Shown here piece by piece: positions 42,745 to 51,097 of a stretch of 64,000 nt of DNA. Source of the stretch: Pseudomonadota bacterium (GTDB lineage Bacteria > Pseudomonadota > Alphaproteobacteria > Caulobacterales > Caulobacteraceae); the NCBI GenBank assembly GCA_023386645.1, contig JAEWJI010000063.1:62001-126000 (forward strand), given 5' to 3'. The notes under the pieces are model-generated. The model ran no database searches. It saw only the letters and a program-made list of their open reading frames with translations, and had not been told where the DNA came from. Within the stretch, counting starts at the first letter, position 1, and each line of letters begins with the position of its first letter. The position numbers and the translations under genes were made by a program.

Positions 42745-43166
42745 GCCACCCCGTCAAAATCGTCATGGTCGAGGACGATCACGGCCACGCCAAGCTGATC
42801 GAAAAGAACATCCGGCGGGCGAACATCAACAACGAGATCGCCCACTTCGACGCCGGTCAGCCCGCGCTGGACTATCTGTTCAGCGAAGAGATCGCGTCCA
42901 ACGGGCCGCTGTTGATCCTGCTGGACCTCAACCTGCCGGACATGCAGGGCACCGACATCCTGGCGGAGGTGAAGCGCGACGAGCGGCTGAAACGCGCGCC
43001 GGTCGTGGTGCTGACCACCACCGACGACAAGGTCGAGATCCAGCGCTGTTACGACCTGGGCTGCAACGTCTACATCACCAAGCCGGTGGATTACGACAGC
43101 TTCGCCGACGCCATCCGCCAGCTGGGCCTGTTCCTGTCCGTCATGCAGGCTCCGGAGATCGAATGA
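42741..43166 (+). CDS. Single-domain response regulator
   Basis: The 141-residue receiver has no output domain. Acidic pair in IVMVEDDHGHAKLIEKNI, phosphoacceptor Asp in LILLDLNLPDMQG, Thr in VVVLTTTDDKVE and the late Lys in NVYITKPVDY are all present. It resembles the CheY/Rcp1-like receivers paired with phytochrome- and CHASE-type kinases. The GTG overlaps the kinase stop and its own stop overlaps the next gene (ATGA). It probably shuttles phosphoryl groups from the upstream kinase. Confidence 0.95.
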   Translation: MSHPVKIVMVEDDHGHAKLIEKNIRRANINNEIAHFDAGQPALDYLFSEEIASNGPLLILLDLNLPDMQGTDILAEVKRDERLKRAPVVVLTTTDDKVEIQRCYDLGCNVYITKPVDYDSFADAIRQLGLFLSVMQAPEIE

Positions 43167-44218
43167 CGCCTTTCGCGCCGGTTGAGGCGCCGGCGATCCG
43201 GCTCCTCTACATCGACGACGATCACGGTCTTTCGCGCCTCGTGCAGAAGGAACTGTCGCGTCATGGCTATCAGGTCACCTGCGCGCCCGACGGCGACGCG
43301 GGCCTGGAGGCGCTGGCGGCCGCCGAATACGACATCTGCGCGTTGGACCACTACATGCCCGGCCGGGATGGGCTGGACGTTCTGCCCGATATCCTGGCGC
43401 TGCCGAACCCCCCGCCGGTGGTCTATGTCACCGGAGCCCAGGAGGGCCGGATCGCGGTGGCCGCGCTTCGCGCCGGAGCGGCCGACTACGTCATCAAGGA
43501 CGTGTCCGAGGACTTCACGTCCCTGTTGCGCTCAGCGCTCGAGGACGCCTTGCTGCGCGAGCGGCTCAAGCGTGAGAACGAAGAGGCTCAGGAGCAGGTG
43601 CGCCTGGCCCGCGACCGCGCCGAGGCCATGCTGCGCGAGGTCAACCACCGGGTCGGCAACTCGTTGCAGCTGGTCTCCAGCTTCATGTCGCTACAGCAGC
43701 GGCACCTGGTCGACGAAGGCGCGCGTAACGCGCTGAAGGAGGCGCAGGCGCGCATCGAGGCGGTCGCCCATGTCCATCGGCGGCTCTACACCTCTGCGGA
43801 CATGGCGACGGTCGCCATGGATGAATACCTCGCCGGGCTGGTGGACGAACTCTCCAAGTCGCTGGGTCCCGACGACGCGTCGCCGAACATTACGCTGAAG
43901 GCGGCGCCCATGAAGGTGAACACCGACCAGGCGGTGTCGCTCGGGGTCGTCGTCACCGAGCTCGTCACCAATGCGGTGAAGTACGCCTATGCTCCGGGGG
44001 AGTCGGGGGAAATCCGCGTGATCCTGGAACCCGATGGGCGTGACGGACGGGCGCTGCTGACGGTCGAGGACGATGGTCCCGGCATTGGCGACGCCAAACC
44101 CAAGGGCACCGGCTTGGGCGGCAAGATCATCGCCGCCATGGCCTCCGGCCTGCGGTCCTCAGTCGAATACGACCCGGCCCACAAGGGCGCCCGCGCGCGC
44201 ATGGTCTTCGACCTTTGA
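43163..44218 (+). CDS. Response regulator fused to a HisKA_2-type histidine kinase
   Basis: The 351-residue protein starts with a receiver domain (RLLYIDDDHGLSRLVQKEL, ALDHYMPGRDGLDVL, VVYVTGAQEG, YVIKDVSED). A coiled-coil linker follows (about 130-155), then a HisKA_2 dimerisation helix with phosphoacceptor His in REVNHRVGNSLQLVSSFMSL and an ATPase domain (VVTELVTNAVKYAY, VEDDGPGIGD, GTGLGGKIIAAMA). Receiver-kinase hybrids of this order can be switched by phosphorylation of the receiver. Placement after the free receiver suggests a branched relay. It overlaps both neighbours. Confidence 0.93.
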   Translation: MTPFAPVEAPAIRLLYIDDDHGLSRLVQKELSRHGYQVTCAPDGDAGLEALAAAEYDICALDHYMPGRDGLDVLPDILALPNPPPVVYVTGAQEGRIAVAALRAGAADYVIKDVSEDFTSLLRSALEDALLRERLKRENEEAQEQVRLARDRAEAMLREVNHRVGNSLQLVSSFMSLQQRHLVDEGARNALKEAQARIEAVAHVHRRLYTSADMATVAMDEYLAGLVDELSKSLGPDDASPNITLKAAPMKVNTDQAVSLGVVVTELVTNAVKYAYAPGESGEIRVILEPDGRDGRALLTVEDDGPGIGDAKPKGTGLGGKIIAAMASGLRSSVEYDPAHKGARARMVFDL

Positions 44219-44679
44219 TGCGATCCTACGCGCTGCAGTTCGGGCAGGCGGAACGGGGTCTCGACTACCGCGACCGGCCCACAGCCTTTGGTCTGGTGTT
44301 CCAGGATCGAAAGCTGGCGTGCGTGCGCGTCACGCGGGATCGGCCCTATTACGACCTGCCGGGCGGTGCGATCGATGGTGATGAGACCGAGGAACAGGCG
44401 CTGGTCCGCGAGTTCCGTGAGGAGACGGGCCTCGATGTCCGGCCGGTCCTGCGCATCGCCGAGGCCTCGCAGTTTTTTCTGAAGTCGGATGGGCAGGCCG
44501 TGAACAACCACGGCGGCTTCTGGATCGCGGAACAGCTTGGGTTCGAGCCCTCGACCAAGGTCGAGGACGACCACGAACTGGTCTGGCTTCACCCCCGGAC
44601 GGCCCTGGCTGAGCTGCGTCACGACGCGCACGCCTGGGCGGTCGCCGCCTGGCTGCGACATCACGGGGCCGCCGGCTGA
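44218..44679 (+). CDS. Nudix hydrolase
   Basis: The 153-residue protein starts at an ATG overlapping the kinase stop (TGATG). The Nudix box is complete: GAIDGDETEEQALVREFREE followed by TGL, matching Gx5Ex7REUxEExGU. Upstream residues (FGLVFQDRKLACVRVTR) and the tail (DDHELVWLHPRTALAELRHD) are usual for MutT-like members. These enzymes cleave a nucleoside diphosphate linked to another moiety; the substrate is not shown by the sequence. Its tight coupling to a phosphorelay is unusual. Confidence 0.93.
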   Translation: MRSYALQFGQAERGLDYRDRPTAFGLVFQDRKLACVRVTRDRPYYDLPGGAIDGDETEEQALVREFREETGLDVRPVLRIAEASQFFLKSDGQAVNNHGGFWIAEQLGFEPSTKVEDDHELVWLHPRTALAELRHDAHAWAVAAWLRHHGAAG

Positions 44680-44753
44680 GGAACGATCGCCCGAGGCGGG
44701 GCATTTCCTGACCGTAGCCCGGCCATGGCGGCCGGGATGGAACAGGAGCTCCC

Positions 44754-44939
44754 ATGCCCGATCATGATCGCGTCGAAGGCGCCGGCAAGAACCTCGGCGG
44801 CAAGCTCAAGGAAGCGGCCGGCAAGGCCACCGGCGACACCAAGCTGCAGGCCGACGGCAAGGCCGACCAGTTCGAGGGCAAGGTCCAGAACACGGTGGGC
44901 GGCATCAAGGACACGCTGCGCGGCGACAAGCGCAACTGA
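44754..44939 (+). CDS. CsbD-family stress protein
   Basis: The 61-residue, highly charged protein has the CsbD repeat pattern (HDRVEGAGKNLGGKLKEAAG, KATGDTKLQADGKADQFEGK, VQNTVGGIKDTLRGD). CsbD-like proteins are small, hydrophilic and commonly induced in general stress responses; the mechanism is unknown. The ribosome binding site aggag is 6 nt before the ATG. No terminator with a T-run is seen downstream. Confidence 0.93.
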   Translation: MPDHDRVEGAGKNLGGKLKEAAGKATGDTKLQADGKADQFEGKVQNTVGGIKDTLRGDKRN

Positions 44940-45007
44940 TCCGGCCTTGAACGCCTCTCTTCGCGCCCTCGGCCCCGCCGGGGGCGCTCTGGCGCGTGGT
45001 CCGGCCG

Positions 45008-46198
45008 CTACTTCGCCAGGCTGCGCATCGCCCGCTCAAGCCCGTCCAGCGTCAGCGGGTACATGCGGTCCTCGATGACCTCGCGGATCAGGCCGGTCGA
45101 GGCGGAGTAGCCCCAGTACTTCTCCGGTGTCGGGTTCAGCCAGGCCAGCTTCTCCCACTGATCCTTGGCCCGCTTCAGCCAGACCGCTCCCGCCTCCTCG
45201 TTCCAGTGCTCGACCGAGCCTCCGGGCATGGTGATCTCATAGGGGCTCATGGCCGCGTCGCCGACGAAGACCGCGCGCCAGTCGCCGCCGTAGCGGTGGA
45301 GCACGTCCCAGGTCGGCGTCTTCTCCGAATGACGGCGGCGGTTGTCCTTCCACACCCCCTCGTAGAGGCAGTTGTGGAAGTAGAAGAACTCCAGGTGCCT
45401 GAACTCCGTCCGCACGGCGGAGAACAGCTCCTCGCAGAGCTTCACGTGCGCATCCATCGAGCCGCCGATGTCGAGGAACAGCAAGAGCTTGATGGTGTTG
45501 CGCCGCTCCGGCCGCATGCGGATGTCCAGCCAGCCTTGGCGCGCCGTCCCGTCGATGGTGCCGTCGATATCCAGTTCGTCGGGCGAGCCCTGACGTGCGA
45601 ACCGGCGGAGGCGGCGCAGCGCGACCTTGATGTTGCGGGTGCCCAGTTCGACGCTGTCGTCCAGGTTTCGGTACTCGCGCTTCTCCCAGACCTTGACCGC
45701 GCGACCCTGACGGCCCGGGCCGCCGATGCGCACGCCCTCGGGATTGTAGCCGCCGTGGCCGAAAGGGCTGGTTCCGCCCGTGCCGATCCACTTGTTCCCA
45801 CCCTCGTGCCGGCCCTTCTGCTCCTCGAGCCGTTCTTTCAGCGTTTCCATCAGCTTCTCAAAGCCGCCAAGCGCCTCGATCTGCGCCTTCTCCTCGTCGG
45901 TCAGGAACTTCTCGTTCAGCAGGCGAAGCCAGTCCTCGGGAATGTCGCCTGAGACCTCATCGCCGGCGCCGACCGTCTCCAGCCCCTGGAAGACCCTGGC
46001 GAACACCTGGTCGAACCGGTCATAGTGCTTCTCGTCCTTGATCAGAACGGCGCGCGACAGGTGGTAGAAGTCCTCCACCGGCATGCCGGAGCCGGGCCCG
46101 ACCACGCCCCGATCCATGGCCTCCATGAGGTGCAGCCACTCCTTCAGCGACACGGGCGCCTTCGCCTCTCGCAGGGCCGTGAAGAAGGGGAGAAACAT
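45008..46198 (-). CDS. VWA-domain (CoxE-like) protein
   Basis: The 396-residue protein has an N-terminal helical region starting MFLPFFTALREAKAPVSLKE and a Gly-rich middle (TGGTSPFGHGGYNPEGVRIG). The C-terminal von Willebrand A domain has the MIDAS motif LDIGGSMDAH, then YFHNCLYEGVWKDNRRR and VFVGDAAMSPYEIT. The family (COG3552/DUF58-like CoxE) often works with a MoxR AAA+ ATPase as a metal-dependent chaperone pair, but no MoxR gene is nearby. Its ATG overlaps the HepT stop by one nucleotide (TGATG), so the gene sits at the end of the toxin-antitoxin operon. Confidence 0.92.
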   Translation of the reverse strand: MFLPFFTALREAKAPVSLKEWLHLMEAMDRGVVGPGSGMPVEDFYHLSRAVLIKDEKHYDRFDQVFARVFQGLETVGAGDEVSGDIPEDWLRLLNEKFLTDEEKAQIEALGGFEKLMETLKERLEEQKGRHEGGNKWIGTGGTSPFGHGGYNPEGVRIGGPGRQGRAVKVWEKREYRNLDDSVELGTRNIKVALRRLRRFARQGSPDELDIDGTIDGTARQGWLDIRMRPERRNTIKLLLFLDIGGSMDAHVKLCEELFSAVRTEFRHLEFFYFHNCLYEGVWKDNRRRHSEKTPTWDVLHRYGGDWRAVFVGDAAMSPYEITMPGGSVEHWNEEAGAVWLKRAKDQWEKLAWLNPTPEKYWGYSASTGLIREVIEDRMYPLTLDGLERAMRSLAK

Positions 46199-46530
46199 CA
46201 GAGGCGCTCTAGCGCCGCCGCGAGCGCGGGGACGTCCTGGGTTGCGATGGTCCAGAGCACTAGCGTCTCAGTCGATGGATAATCGTGCGCGAGCCGGTGC
46301 CGAAGGCTGATCATGCCGCGCCAATCTACATCAGGCAGCCGAGCCTTGATCGCGTCGGATAGGCGATGCGCCGCCTCGCCGATCATTAGCAGGCGAAAGG
46401 CCGTGGCGTCCTGGCACATCAAGTCATTGCTGAACTCCGCGGTCGATCGCCCGTCGAGATACGCTTGAATCAGCGAAGTGCATTCGCGGATTTCGGCAAG
46501 CAGCGCCTGGTCGGTGCGTTCAGATCGCAA
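46198..46530 (-). CDS. hepT: HepT-like RNase toxin (DUF86)
   Basis: The 110-residue all-helical HEPN protein has the catalytic Rx4HxY motif as RHRLAHDY (about 76-83). This motif is both the RNase centre and, by family knowledge, the tyrosine that the MntA antitoxin modifies by AMP addition. Upstream helices read DATAFRLLMIGEAAHRLSDA. The start lies 11 nt inside the MntA gene and the stop overlaps the VWA gene. All key residues are present. Confidence 0.9.
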   Translation of the reverse strand: MRSERTDQALLAEIRECTSLIQAYLDGRSTAEFSNDLMCQDATAFRLLMIGEAAHRLSDAIKARLPDVDWRGMISLRHRLAHDYPSTETLVLWTIATQDVPALAAALERL

Positions 46531-46807
46531 CGGCGTCTCGTAAGGCGCGATTGCGGATGTGCGGGTTCTTCAGACTCGCATCGGTGATCAGGTCCACGTC
46601 TCGCCCGAGCCTGTCCTCGATCTCATCTGCGAGGCTGAAGAAGCGGAAGCCCATTGGCCTGGCCAGATCCACCAGCAAATCGACGTCGCTGTCCGGCCCG
46701 GCCTCGTCGCGGGCGTAGCTGCCGAACAGGCGCACGTTGACGATGCCCTGCTCCTCCAGCCAAGGCTTCAGCTCGCGCAACTTGGCCAGCAGTTCGTCGC
46801 GGGTCAT
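46520..46807 (-). CDS. mntA: MntA-like minimal nucleotidyltransferase antitoxin
   Basis: The 95-residue protein has the nucleotidyltransferase signature GSYARDEAGPDSDVDLLVDL, that is GSxAR with the metal-binding DxD. MntA proteins neutralise HepT by adding AMP to its Tyr. The antitoxin precedes the toxin here, as usual, and overlaps it by 11 nt. A DUF72 gene ends 28 bp upstream on the same strand. Confidence 0.9.
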   Translation of the reverse strand: MTRDELLAKLRELKPWLEEQGIVNVRLFGSYARDEAGPDSDVDLLVDLARPMGFRFFSLADEIEDRLGRDVDLITDASLKNPHIRNRALRDAVAI

Positions 46808-46835
46808 GACGCGATCATAACGCGCCTCGGCGGGA

Positions 46836-47558
46836 TCAGGAACCGACGCGGTCGATCAGCCTTTGGGCGTCACCCGGCGCGGCCGTGCCTATGTCGTTGT
46901 CGAAATAGGCGAAGACATCGTGCTGGTCGCGCCAGTCCGCGATCCGTTTCGCCCAGGTATCGAGCTCGGCGTGCGGATAGCTGCCGAAATAGCGACCGCC
47001 GGGGCCGTGGCCGCGCAGGTAGACGAAGTCCGCCGTCGCCTCCCAGGGAGCCGGCGCGTGATGATGGTCGGAGATGCACAGGGCGACGTTGGCGTCGCGA
47101 AGGCGCGCCAGCACCGGCGCCTCGTACCAGTCGGGGCTCCTGAACTCGATCGAGAACCGCGGGCCGGCGGGCAGGGCTTTCAGGAAGCCGTCCAGCCGGT
47201 CGTCGTCCCGCTTCATGTTCGGCGGCAACTGAACCAGGATCGGTCCCAGCTTGGGGCCCAGAACCTCGGCGCGCGACATCATATAGGCGAGGGGCTCGTC
47301 CGGGTCCTCGAGCCGCTTCATGTGGCTGAGGAACCTCGACGCCTTCCAGGCGAAGACGAAGTCGTCGGGCGTCCCCTCGCGCCAGGCCGCGACGGCGCCC
47401 TGGTTGGGCATCCGATAGAAGCTGCCGTTGATCTCCAGCGTCGGAAAGCGGGCGGAGATGTACGCCAGCCGGTCGGCCGCCTTCAGATCCTTCGGATAGA
47501 AGGGCCCCGTCCACTCCTTGTAGACCCATCCCGACGTGCCGATCCGAACCTGGCCCAT
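46836..47558 (-). CDS. DUF72 (YecE-like) protein
   Basis: The 240-residue protein shows all DUF72 landmarks: RIGTSGWVYKEWTGPFYPKD at the N-terminus, FPTLEINGSFYRMPN, FVFAWKASRFLSHMKRL, GPILVQLPPNMKRD, FSIEFRSPDWY and VYLRGHGPGGRYFGSYPHAE. The fold is a TIM barrel with conserved acidic and aromatic residues suggesting an enzyme, but the reaction is unknown. It is followed by the MntA/HepT pair. Confidence 0.93.
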   Translation of the reverse strand: MGQVRIGTSGWVYKEWTGPFYPKDLKAADRLAYISARFPTLEINGSFYRMPNQGAVAAWREGTPDDFVFAWKASRFLSHMKRLEDPDEPLAYMMSRAEVLGPKLGPILVQLPPNMKRDDDRLDGFLKALPAGPRFSIEFRSPDWYEAPVLARLRDANVALCISDHHHAPAPWEATADFVYLRGHGPGGRYFGSYPHAELDTWAKRIADWRDQHDVFAYFDNDIGTAAPGDAQRLIDRVGS

Positions 47559-47595
47559 GGCGGTGGCAACGGGCCTTGCGACGACGCCGTTCCCC

Positions 47596-48123
47596 TCAGC
47601 CCTTCCTCAGGATGAACTCGCGGTCCAGCCAGGAGCCGACCGGGTAGTCGTATTCTCCGGCCTTCTGGAAGCCGTGGGCGCCGTACAGTTTCTGGGCCTT
47701 CAGGTTGCCGCTCCAGACTCCGATCCACTGCGGACCTCCCCAACGCGTGTCCATCGCCTCCATCGCCAGCGCCAGTAGCCGCGTGCCGACGCCCAGCCCC
47801 TGAGCGGCGCGCGACACATACAGCCGTTTCAGCTCCGCATGTTCCGGCCGCGCCTCCGGGTGGGGCAGGGCGCAGCCGCCGACGGTGGCGAAGCCCAGCA
47901 GTTCGCCTTCACGCTCCGCCACGAACCAGGTCCGGTCGGGATGCTCCAGGTCCTCGCGCGTCGTCGCGACGCTGAAACTCTTGTCCAGGAAGGCCTTCAG
48001 GTCCGCTTCCGGGTAGGGAATGCCGAACCCTTCCACGAAGGTGTCGACGAAGGTCTGGCGGGCCAGCACGGCCAGACGCTCGGCGTCATCCGGGCGGCCT
48101 TGGCGGGAGTGGATCTCGGTCAT
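47596..48123 (-). CDS. GNAT-family N-acetyltransferase
   Basis: The 175-residue protein has the GNAT core with acetyl-CoA binding motif A in LYVSRAAQGLGVGTRLLALA (Q/RxxGxG/A) and ending WIGVWSGNLKAQKLYGAHGF. N-terminus DDAERLAVLARQTFVDTF and the region LLGFATVGGC are common in small-molecule or peptide acetyltransferases. The substrate cannot be inferred. It is the first gene of the minus-strand run leading to DUF72, MntA, HepT and VWA. Confidence 0.92.
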   Translation of the reverse strand: MTEIHSRQGRPDDAERLAVLARQTFVDTFVEGFGIPYPEADLKAFLDKSFSVATTREDLEHPDRTWFVAEREGELLGFATVGGCALPHPEARPEHAELKRLYVSRAAQGLGVGTRLLALAMEAMDTRWGGPQWIGVWSGNLKAQKLYGAHGFQKAGEYDYPVGSWLDREFILRKG

Positions 48124-48203
48124 GCGCCGCCTCTAGCGCGCCGCCCCCTCTGCGTCATGCGCGATGGAGACAGAGCTCGCAGCCAGCCCTATTCTGCGGC
48201 GCG

Positions 48204-49124
48204 ATGGCGGCCCTGCTCTTCACCCACCCCGACATGATCGAACACCGGCCAGGCGTCGGCCACCCGGAGCGGCCGGAAAGGCTGCGGGCCGTGCTCGACG
48301 CCATCGACGAGGCGGGGCTCGGCCGCGACCGGCGGGCGGCGACCGAGGCGACGGTCGCTGATCTGGAGCGCATCCACCCGGCCGACTACGTCCGCCGCAT
48401 CCTGGACGCCTCTCCGGCGGAGGGCGTCAATCAGCTCGATCCGGACACGGTCCTGTCGCCCGGCAGCGTGCGGGCGGCGCGCCTCTCCGCGGGCGCGGTG
48501 GTCGACGCGGTCCGGGCCGTGGCGGCCGGAGAGACCCGTCGCGCCTTCGCCGCCGTGCGTCCGCCGGGCCATCATGCGGAGCCCGCGCGCGCGATGGGTT
48601 TCTGCCTGTTCTCCAACGTCGCCGTGGCCGCGCGCGTCGCCCAGGCGGAAGGCATGGCGCGTGTCGCGGTGATCGACTTCGACGTCCATCATGGGAACGG
48701 CACCCAGGCCGCCTTCGAGGCGGACGCTTCCCTGTTCCTCGGCTCCATCCACCAGATGCCGCTGTACCCCGGCACGGGCGCGGCGTCGGAAACCGGGGTC
48801 GGGAATATCGTCAATGCCCCGGTCGCCCCGCACATCGCGCGGGAGGCCTGGCGGGCGACCTTCTCCGGAGGTCTGATGCCGGCGCTCGACGCCTTCGCTC
48901 CCGACCTGGTCCTGATTTCCGCCGGTTTCGACGCCCACCGCCGCGATCCGCTCGCCCATCAATCGCTGGAGGCGAAGGACTTCGCCTGGGCCACCCGGGC
49001 CATCGTGGAGGTCGCCCGCCGCGCTTGCGAGGGAAAGGTTGTCTCGACGCTGGAGGGCGGTTACGACCTTGAGGGGCTCGGCCGCTCCGCGGCTGCGCAT
49101 TTGAAAGCGCTGGGGGAGGACTAA
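48204..49124 (+). CDS. Histone deacetylase-like amidohydrolase (acetoin utilisation/AcuC type)
   Basis: The 306-residue Zn hydrolase has HPDMIEHRPGVGHPERPERL at the N-terminus, the catalytic RPPGHHAEPARAMGFCLFSN, the zinc ligands in VIDFDVHHGNGTQ (Asp and His) and a third Asp in ISAGFDAHRRDPL. GGYDLEGLG closes the active site. Bacterial class II HDAC-like enzymes deacetylate polyamines, acetoin-related proteins or other small amides. It heads a plus-strand run that continues to dxs. Confidence 0.94.
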   Translation: MAALLFTHPDMIEHRPGVGHPERPERLRAVLDAIDEAGLGRDRRAATEATVADLERIHPADYVRRILDASPAEGVNQLDPDTVLSPGSVRAARLSAGAVVDAVRAVAAGETRRAFAAVRPPGHHAEPARAMGFCLFSNVAVAARVAQAEGMARVAVIDFDVHHGNGTQAAFEADASLFLGSIHQMPLYPGTGAASETGVGNIVNAPVAPHIAREAWRATFSGGLMPALDAFAPDLVLISAGFDAHRRDPLAHQSLEAKDFAWATRAIVEVARRACEGKVVSTLEGGYDLEGLGRSAAAHLKALGED

Positions 49125-49160
49125 GGACCGGATCGCACAGAGGCTTTCCGACCGTTCATC

Positions 49161-49802
49161 ATGTCAGCCGCCCACGACGCCCCTACCGAGACCGTCCCGG
49201 ATCCGCGCGCTTCGGCGTTGGTGGCCACGCGTCCGGGCGCGATCATCCTGGCGCGTCACGGCGAGCCCGCCCTGTCGCGCAAATGCCTGATCTCGGCGCG
49301 CCAATATGGCGACTGGTGGGGGCAGTATGAGGTCGGCGGCCTGCGCGCCGGCCAGACCCCGCCCGCCGCCTTGGTCGCCGCCGCGGAGGGCGCCGGCGCC
49401 ATTTACGCGTCCATCCGGCCCCGTGCCCAGGAGACCGCCGCCGCCATCGCCGCGGGACGCGAGGTGATGAGCGACGCGCTGTTCATCGAGGCGCCTCTGC
49501 CGCCGCCCCGCCTGCCGGACTGGATCAAGCTGTCGCCGCGCTGGTGGGGAGTGGTGTCGCGCTTCTGGTGGCACCTGTCGGATCGCCACCATCAGCAGGA
49601 GACCCGAGCCCAGGCCGAGATCCGCGCCGAACAGGCCGCCCAGGTATTGATCGAGAAGGCCAGCGGGGGGCGGGACGTGCTGGTTCTCGCCCACGGCTAT
49701 TTCAACCACATGGTCGGCAAGCGGCTGCGCGCGGACGGCTGGAAGCTGGTCCATGACCAGGGCTTCAAATACTGGTCCCAGCGCCGCTACGAGCGCATCT
49801 GA
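49161..49802 (+). CDS. Histidine phosphatase family protein
   Basis: The 213-residue protein has the catalytic RHG in IILARHGEPALSRK (phosphohistidine), a conserved Arg in YASIRPRAQETAAAI and the second His in VLVLAHGYFNHMVGK. The insertion rich in Trp (LSPRWWGVVSRFWWHLSDRH) is unusual and may shape the substrate pocket. These enzymes act on phosphorylated small molecules or proteins. The function is not predictable beyond this. Confidence 0.9.
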   Translation: MSAAHDAPTETVPDPRASALVATRPGAIILARHGEPALSRKCLISARQYGDWWGQYEVGGLRAGQTPPAALVAAAEGAGAIYASIRPRAQETAAAIAAGREVMSDALFIEAPLPPPRLPDWIKLSPRWWGVVSRFWWHLSDRHHQQETRAQAEIRAEQAAQVLIEKASGGRDVLVLAHGYFNHMVGKRLRADGWKLVHDQGFKYWSQRRYERI

Positions 49803-49822
49803 TCGAGTCTCGGGAGGCTGAC

Positions 49823-50422
49823 ATGATCCGTTGCGGCATGCTTCTCGGCCTGGTCGTCGCCTCCATCGCCTTCGCGCCCGCCCTCGCCCAAGATGCCGCG
49901 CCGGCGTCGACGCGGGTCGCGCTCGACACGTCCATCGGCCCGATCGTCATCGAACTGGACCCCCGCGCCCCGACCACCAGCGGCAACTTCCTGCGCTATG
50001 TCGATGAGGATCGGCTGGACGGGACCTTCTTCTATCGCTCGATGAACTTGGGTCCTGCCGGCGGGCTGATCCAGGGCGGACCCAGCGGCGCGCCCGACCG
50101 CGTGTTGCCGGCCATCGAACATGAGCCGACCAGCCAGACGGGCCTCAGCCACGTCGACGGCGCCGTCTCCATGGCCCGCTATGAGCCAGGCACGGCGACC
50201 GGGGATTTCTTCATCATCGTCGGGAACGGCATGCGGTCGCTGGACGCCAGCGCGGCCGACCCGGGCTTCGCGGTGTTCGGTCGCGTGGTCGAGGGCATGG
50301 ACATCGTCCGAGCGATCCTGGCCGCCCCGCGTTCTCCCACGGCCGGCGAGGGCGTCATGGCGGGGCAAATGCTGGAGCCCAGGATCGAGATCATCGATGC
50401 GCGTCGGGTGGACGCGCCCTGA
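49823..50422 (+). CDS. Periplasmic cyclophilin-type peptidyl-prolyl isomerase
   Basis: The 199-residue protein has a signal peptide (MIRCGMLLGLVVASIAFAPA, cleaved after ALAQ) and a cyclophilin domain: TSIGPIVIELDPRAPTTSGN, FFYRSMN with the catalytic Arg, LIQGG, SMARYEPGTATGDFFIIVG and FAVFGRVVEGMDIVRAI. It catalyses proline isomerisation of exported proteins. It lies 20 nt after the histidine phosphatase. Confidence 0.93.
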   Translation: MIRCGMLLGLVVASIAFAPALAQDAAPASTRVALDTSIGPIVIELDPRAPTTSGNFLRYVDEDRLDGTFFYRSMNLGPAGGLIQGGPSGAPDRVLPAIEHEPTSQTGLSHVDGAVSMARYEPGTATGDFFIIVGNGMRSLDASAADPGFAVFGRVVEGMDIVRAILAAPRSPTAGEGVMAGQMLEPRIEIIDARRVDAP

Positions 50423-50483
50423 CGGCTTGGTGATCGCGCCCCGGCATTGACCCGAAGGTGTGTAGCGGGGATAGCCTCAGTCC

Positions 50484-50741
50484 ATGACCGACGCCGCCCC
50501 CAACGCCGCCGTCCCCGCCGACCTCAGTTTCGAGGATGCGCTCGCGCAACTGGAAGCCATCGTCCAGGAACTGGAATCCGGTCGTGCACCGCTGGAGCGG
50601 TCCATCGAGATCTACGAGCGCGGCGCGGCTCTTAAGGCGCACTGCGAGGCGCGGCTGAAGGCTGCCCAGTTGCGGGTCGAGAAGATCGTCGTTGGGCCCG
50701 ACGGCCAGGCGCGCGGCGTCGAGCCGGCCGAGTTCGGCTGA
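50484..50741 (+). CDS. xseB: Exodeoxyribonuclease VII small subunit
   Basis: The 85-residue protein has the XseB pattern LSFEDALAQLEAIVQELESG, RAPLERSIEIYERGAALKAH and CEARLKAAQLRVEKIV. XseB subunits coat the long helices of XseA in the DNA-degrading enzyme. In many proteobacteria xseB precedes ispA and dxs; here a tRNA-binding-domain gene lies between. The stop overlaps that gene (TGATG). Confidence 0.96.
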   Translation: MTDAAPNAAVPADLSFEDALAQLEAIVQELESGRAPLERSIEIYERGAALKAHCEARLKAAQLRVEKIVVGPDGQARGVEPAEFG

Positions 50742-51097
50742 TGCGCTCCACCCCGCCGGCCGAACGAATCGCCTTCGACGACTTCCTGAAGGTCGACATT
50801 CGGATCGGGCGGGTGATCAAGGCCGAGCCCTTCCCGGAGGCGCGCAAGCCCGCCTTCAAGCTGACCATCGATTTCGGGCCCGAACTCGGGGTGAAGAAGT
50901 CCTCGGCCCAGATCACCCGCCACTACACGCTCGATCAGCTGGAGGGACGGATGGTGGCGGCGGTCGTCAACTTCCCTCCGCGCCAGATCGGACCCATCAT
51001 GTCCGAGGTCCTGACGCTCGGCTTCCCCGATGCGGACGGCGAGGTGGTGCTGGTGGGCGTCGATCGTGACGCCGTCGTGGGCGGGAGGCTGTTCTGA
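50741..51097 (+). CDS. csaA: CsaA-like tRNA-binding domain protein
   Basis: The 118-residue protein is a stand-alone EMAP/Trbp111-type OB-fold: FDDFLKVDIRIGRVIKAEPF, ARKPAFKLTIDFGPELGVKK, SSAQITRHYTLDQLEGRMVA and VVNFPPRQIGPIMSEVLTLG. CsaA proteins bind tRNA and were described as export-related chaperones in Bacillus. The gene overlaps xseB and probably ispA, so it belongs to this operon. Confidence 0.92.
   Translation: MRSTPPAERIAFDDFLKVDIRIGRVIKAEPFPEARKPAFKLTIDFGPELGVKKSSAQITRHYTLDQLEGRMVAAVVNFPPRQIGPIMSEVLTLGFPDADGEVVLVGVDRDAVVGGRLF

Noticed and set aside
44680..44753. EcfG-type general stress promoter before the csbD-like gene
   Set aside because: A GGAAC word is present at 44681, but no CGTT -10 element occurs at the expected spacing.
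44940..45007. GC-rich hairpin after the csbD-like gene as a terminator
   Set aside because: A gcccc/ggggc pairing is visible but no T-run follows on either side, so I cannot support it.
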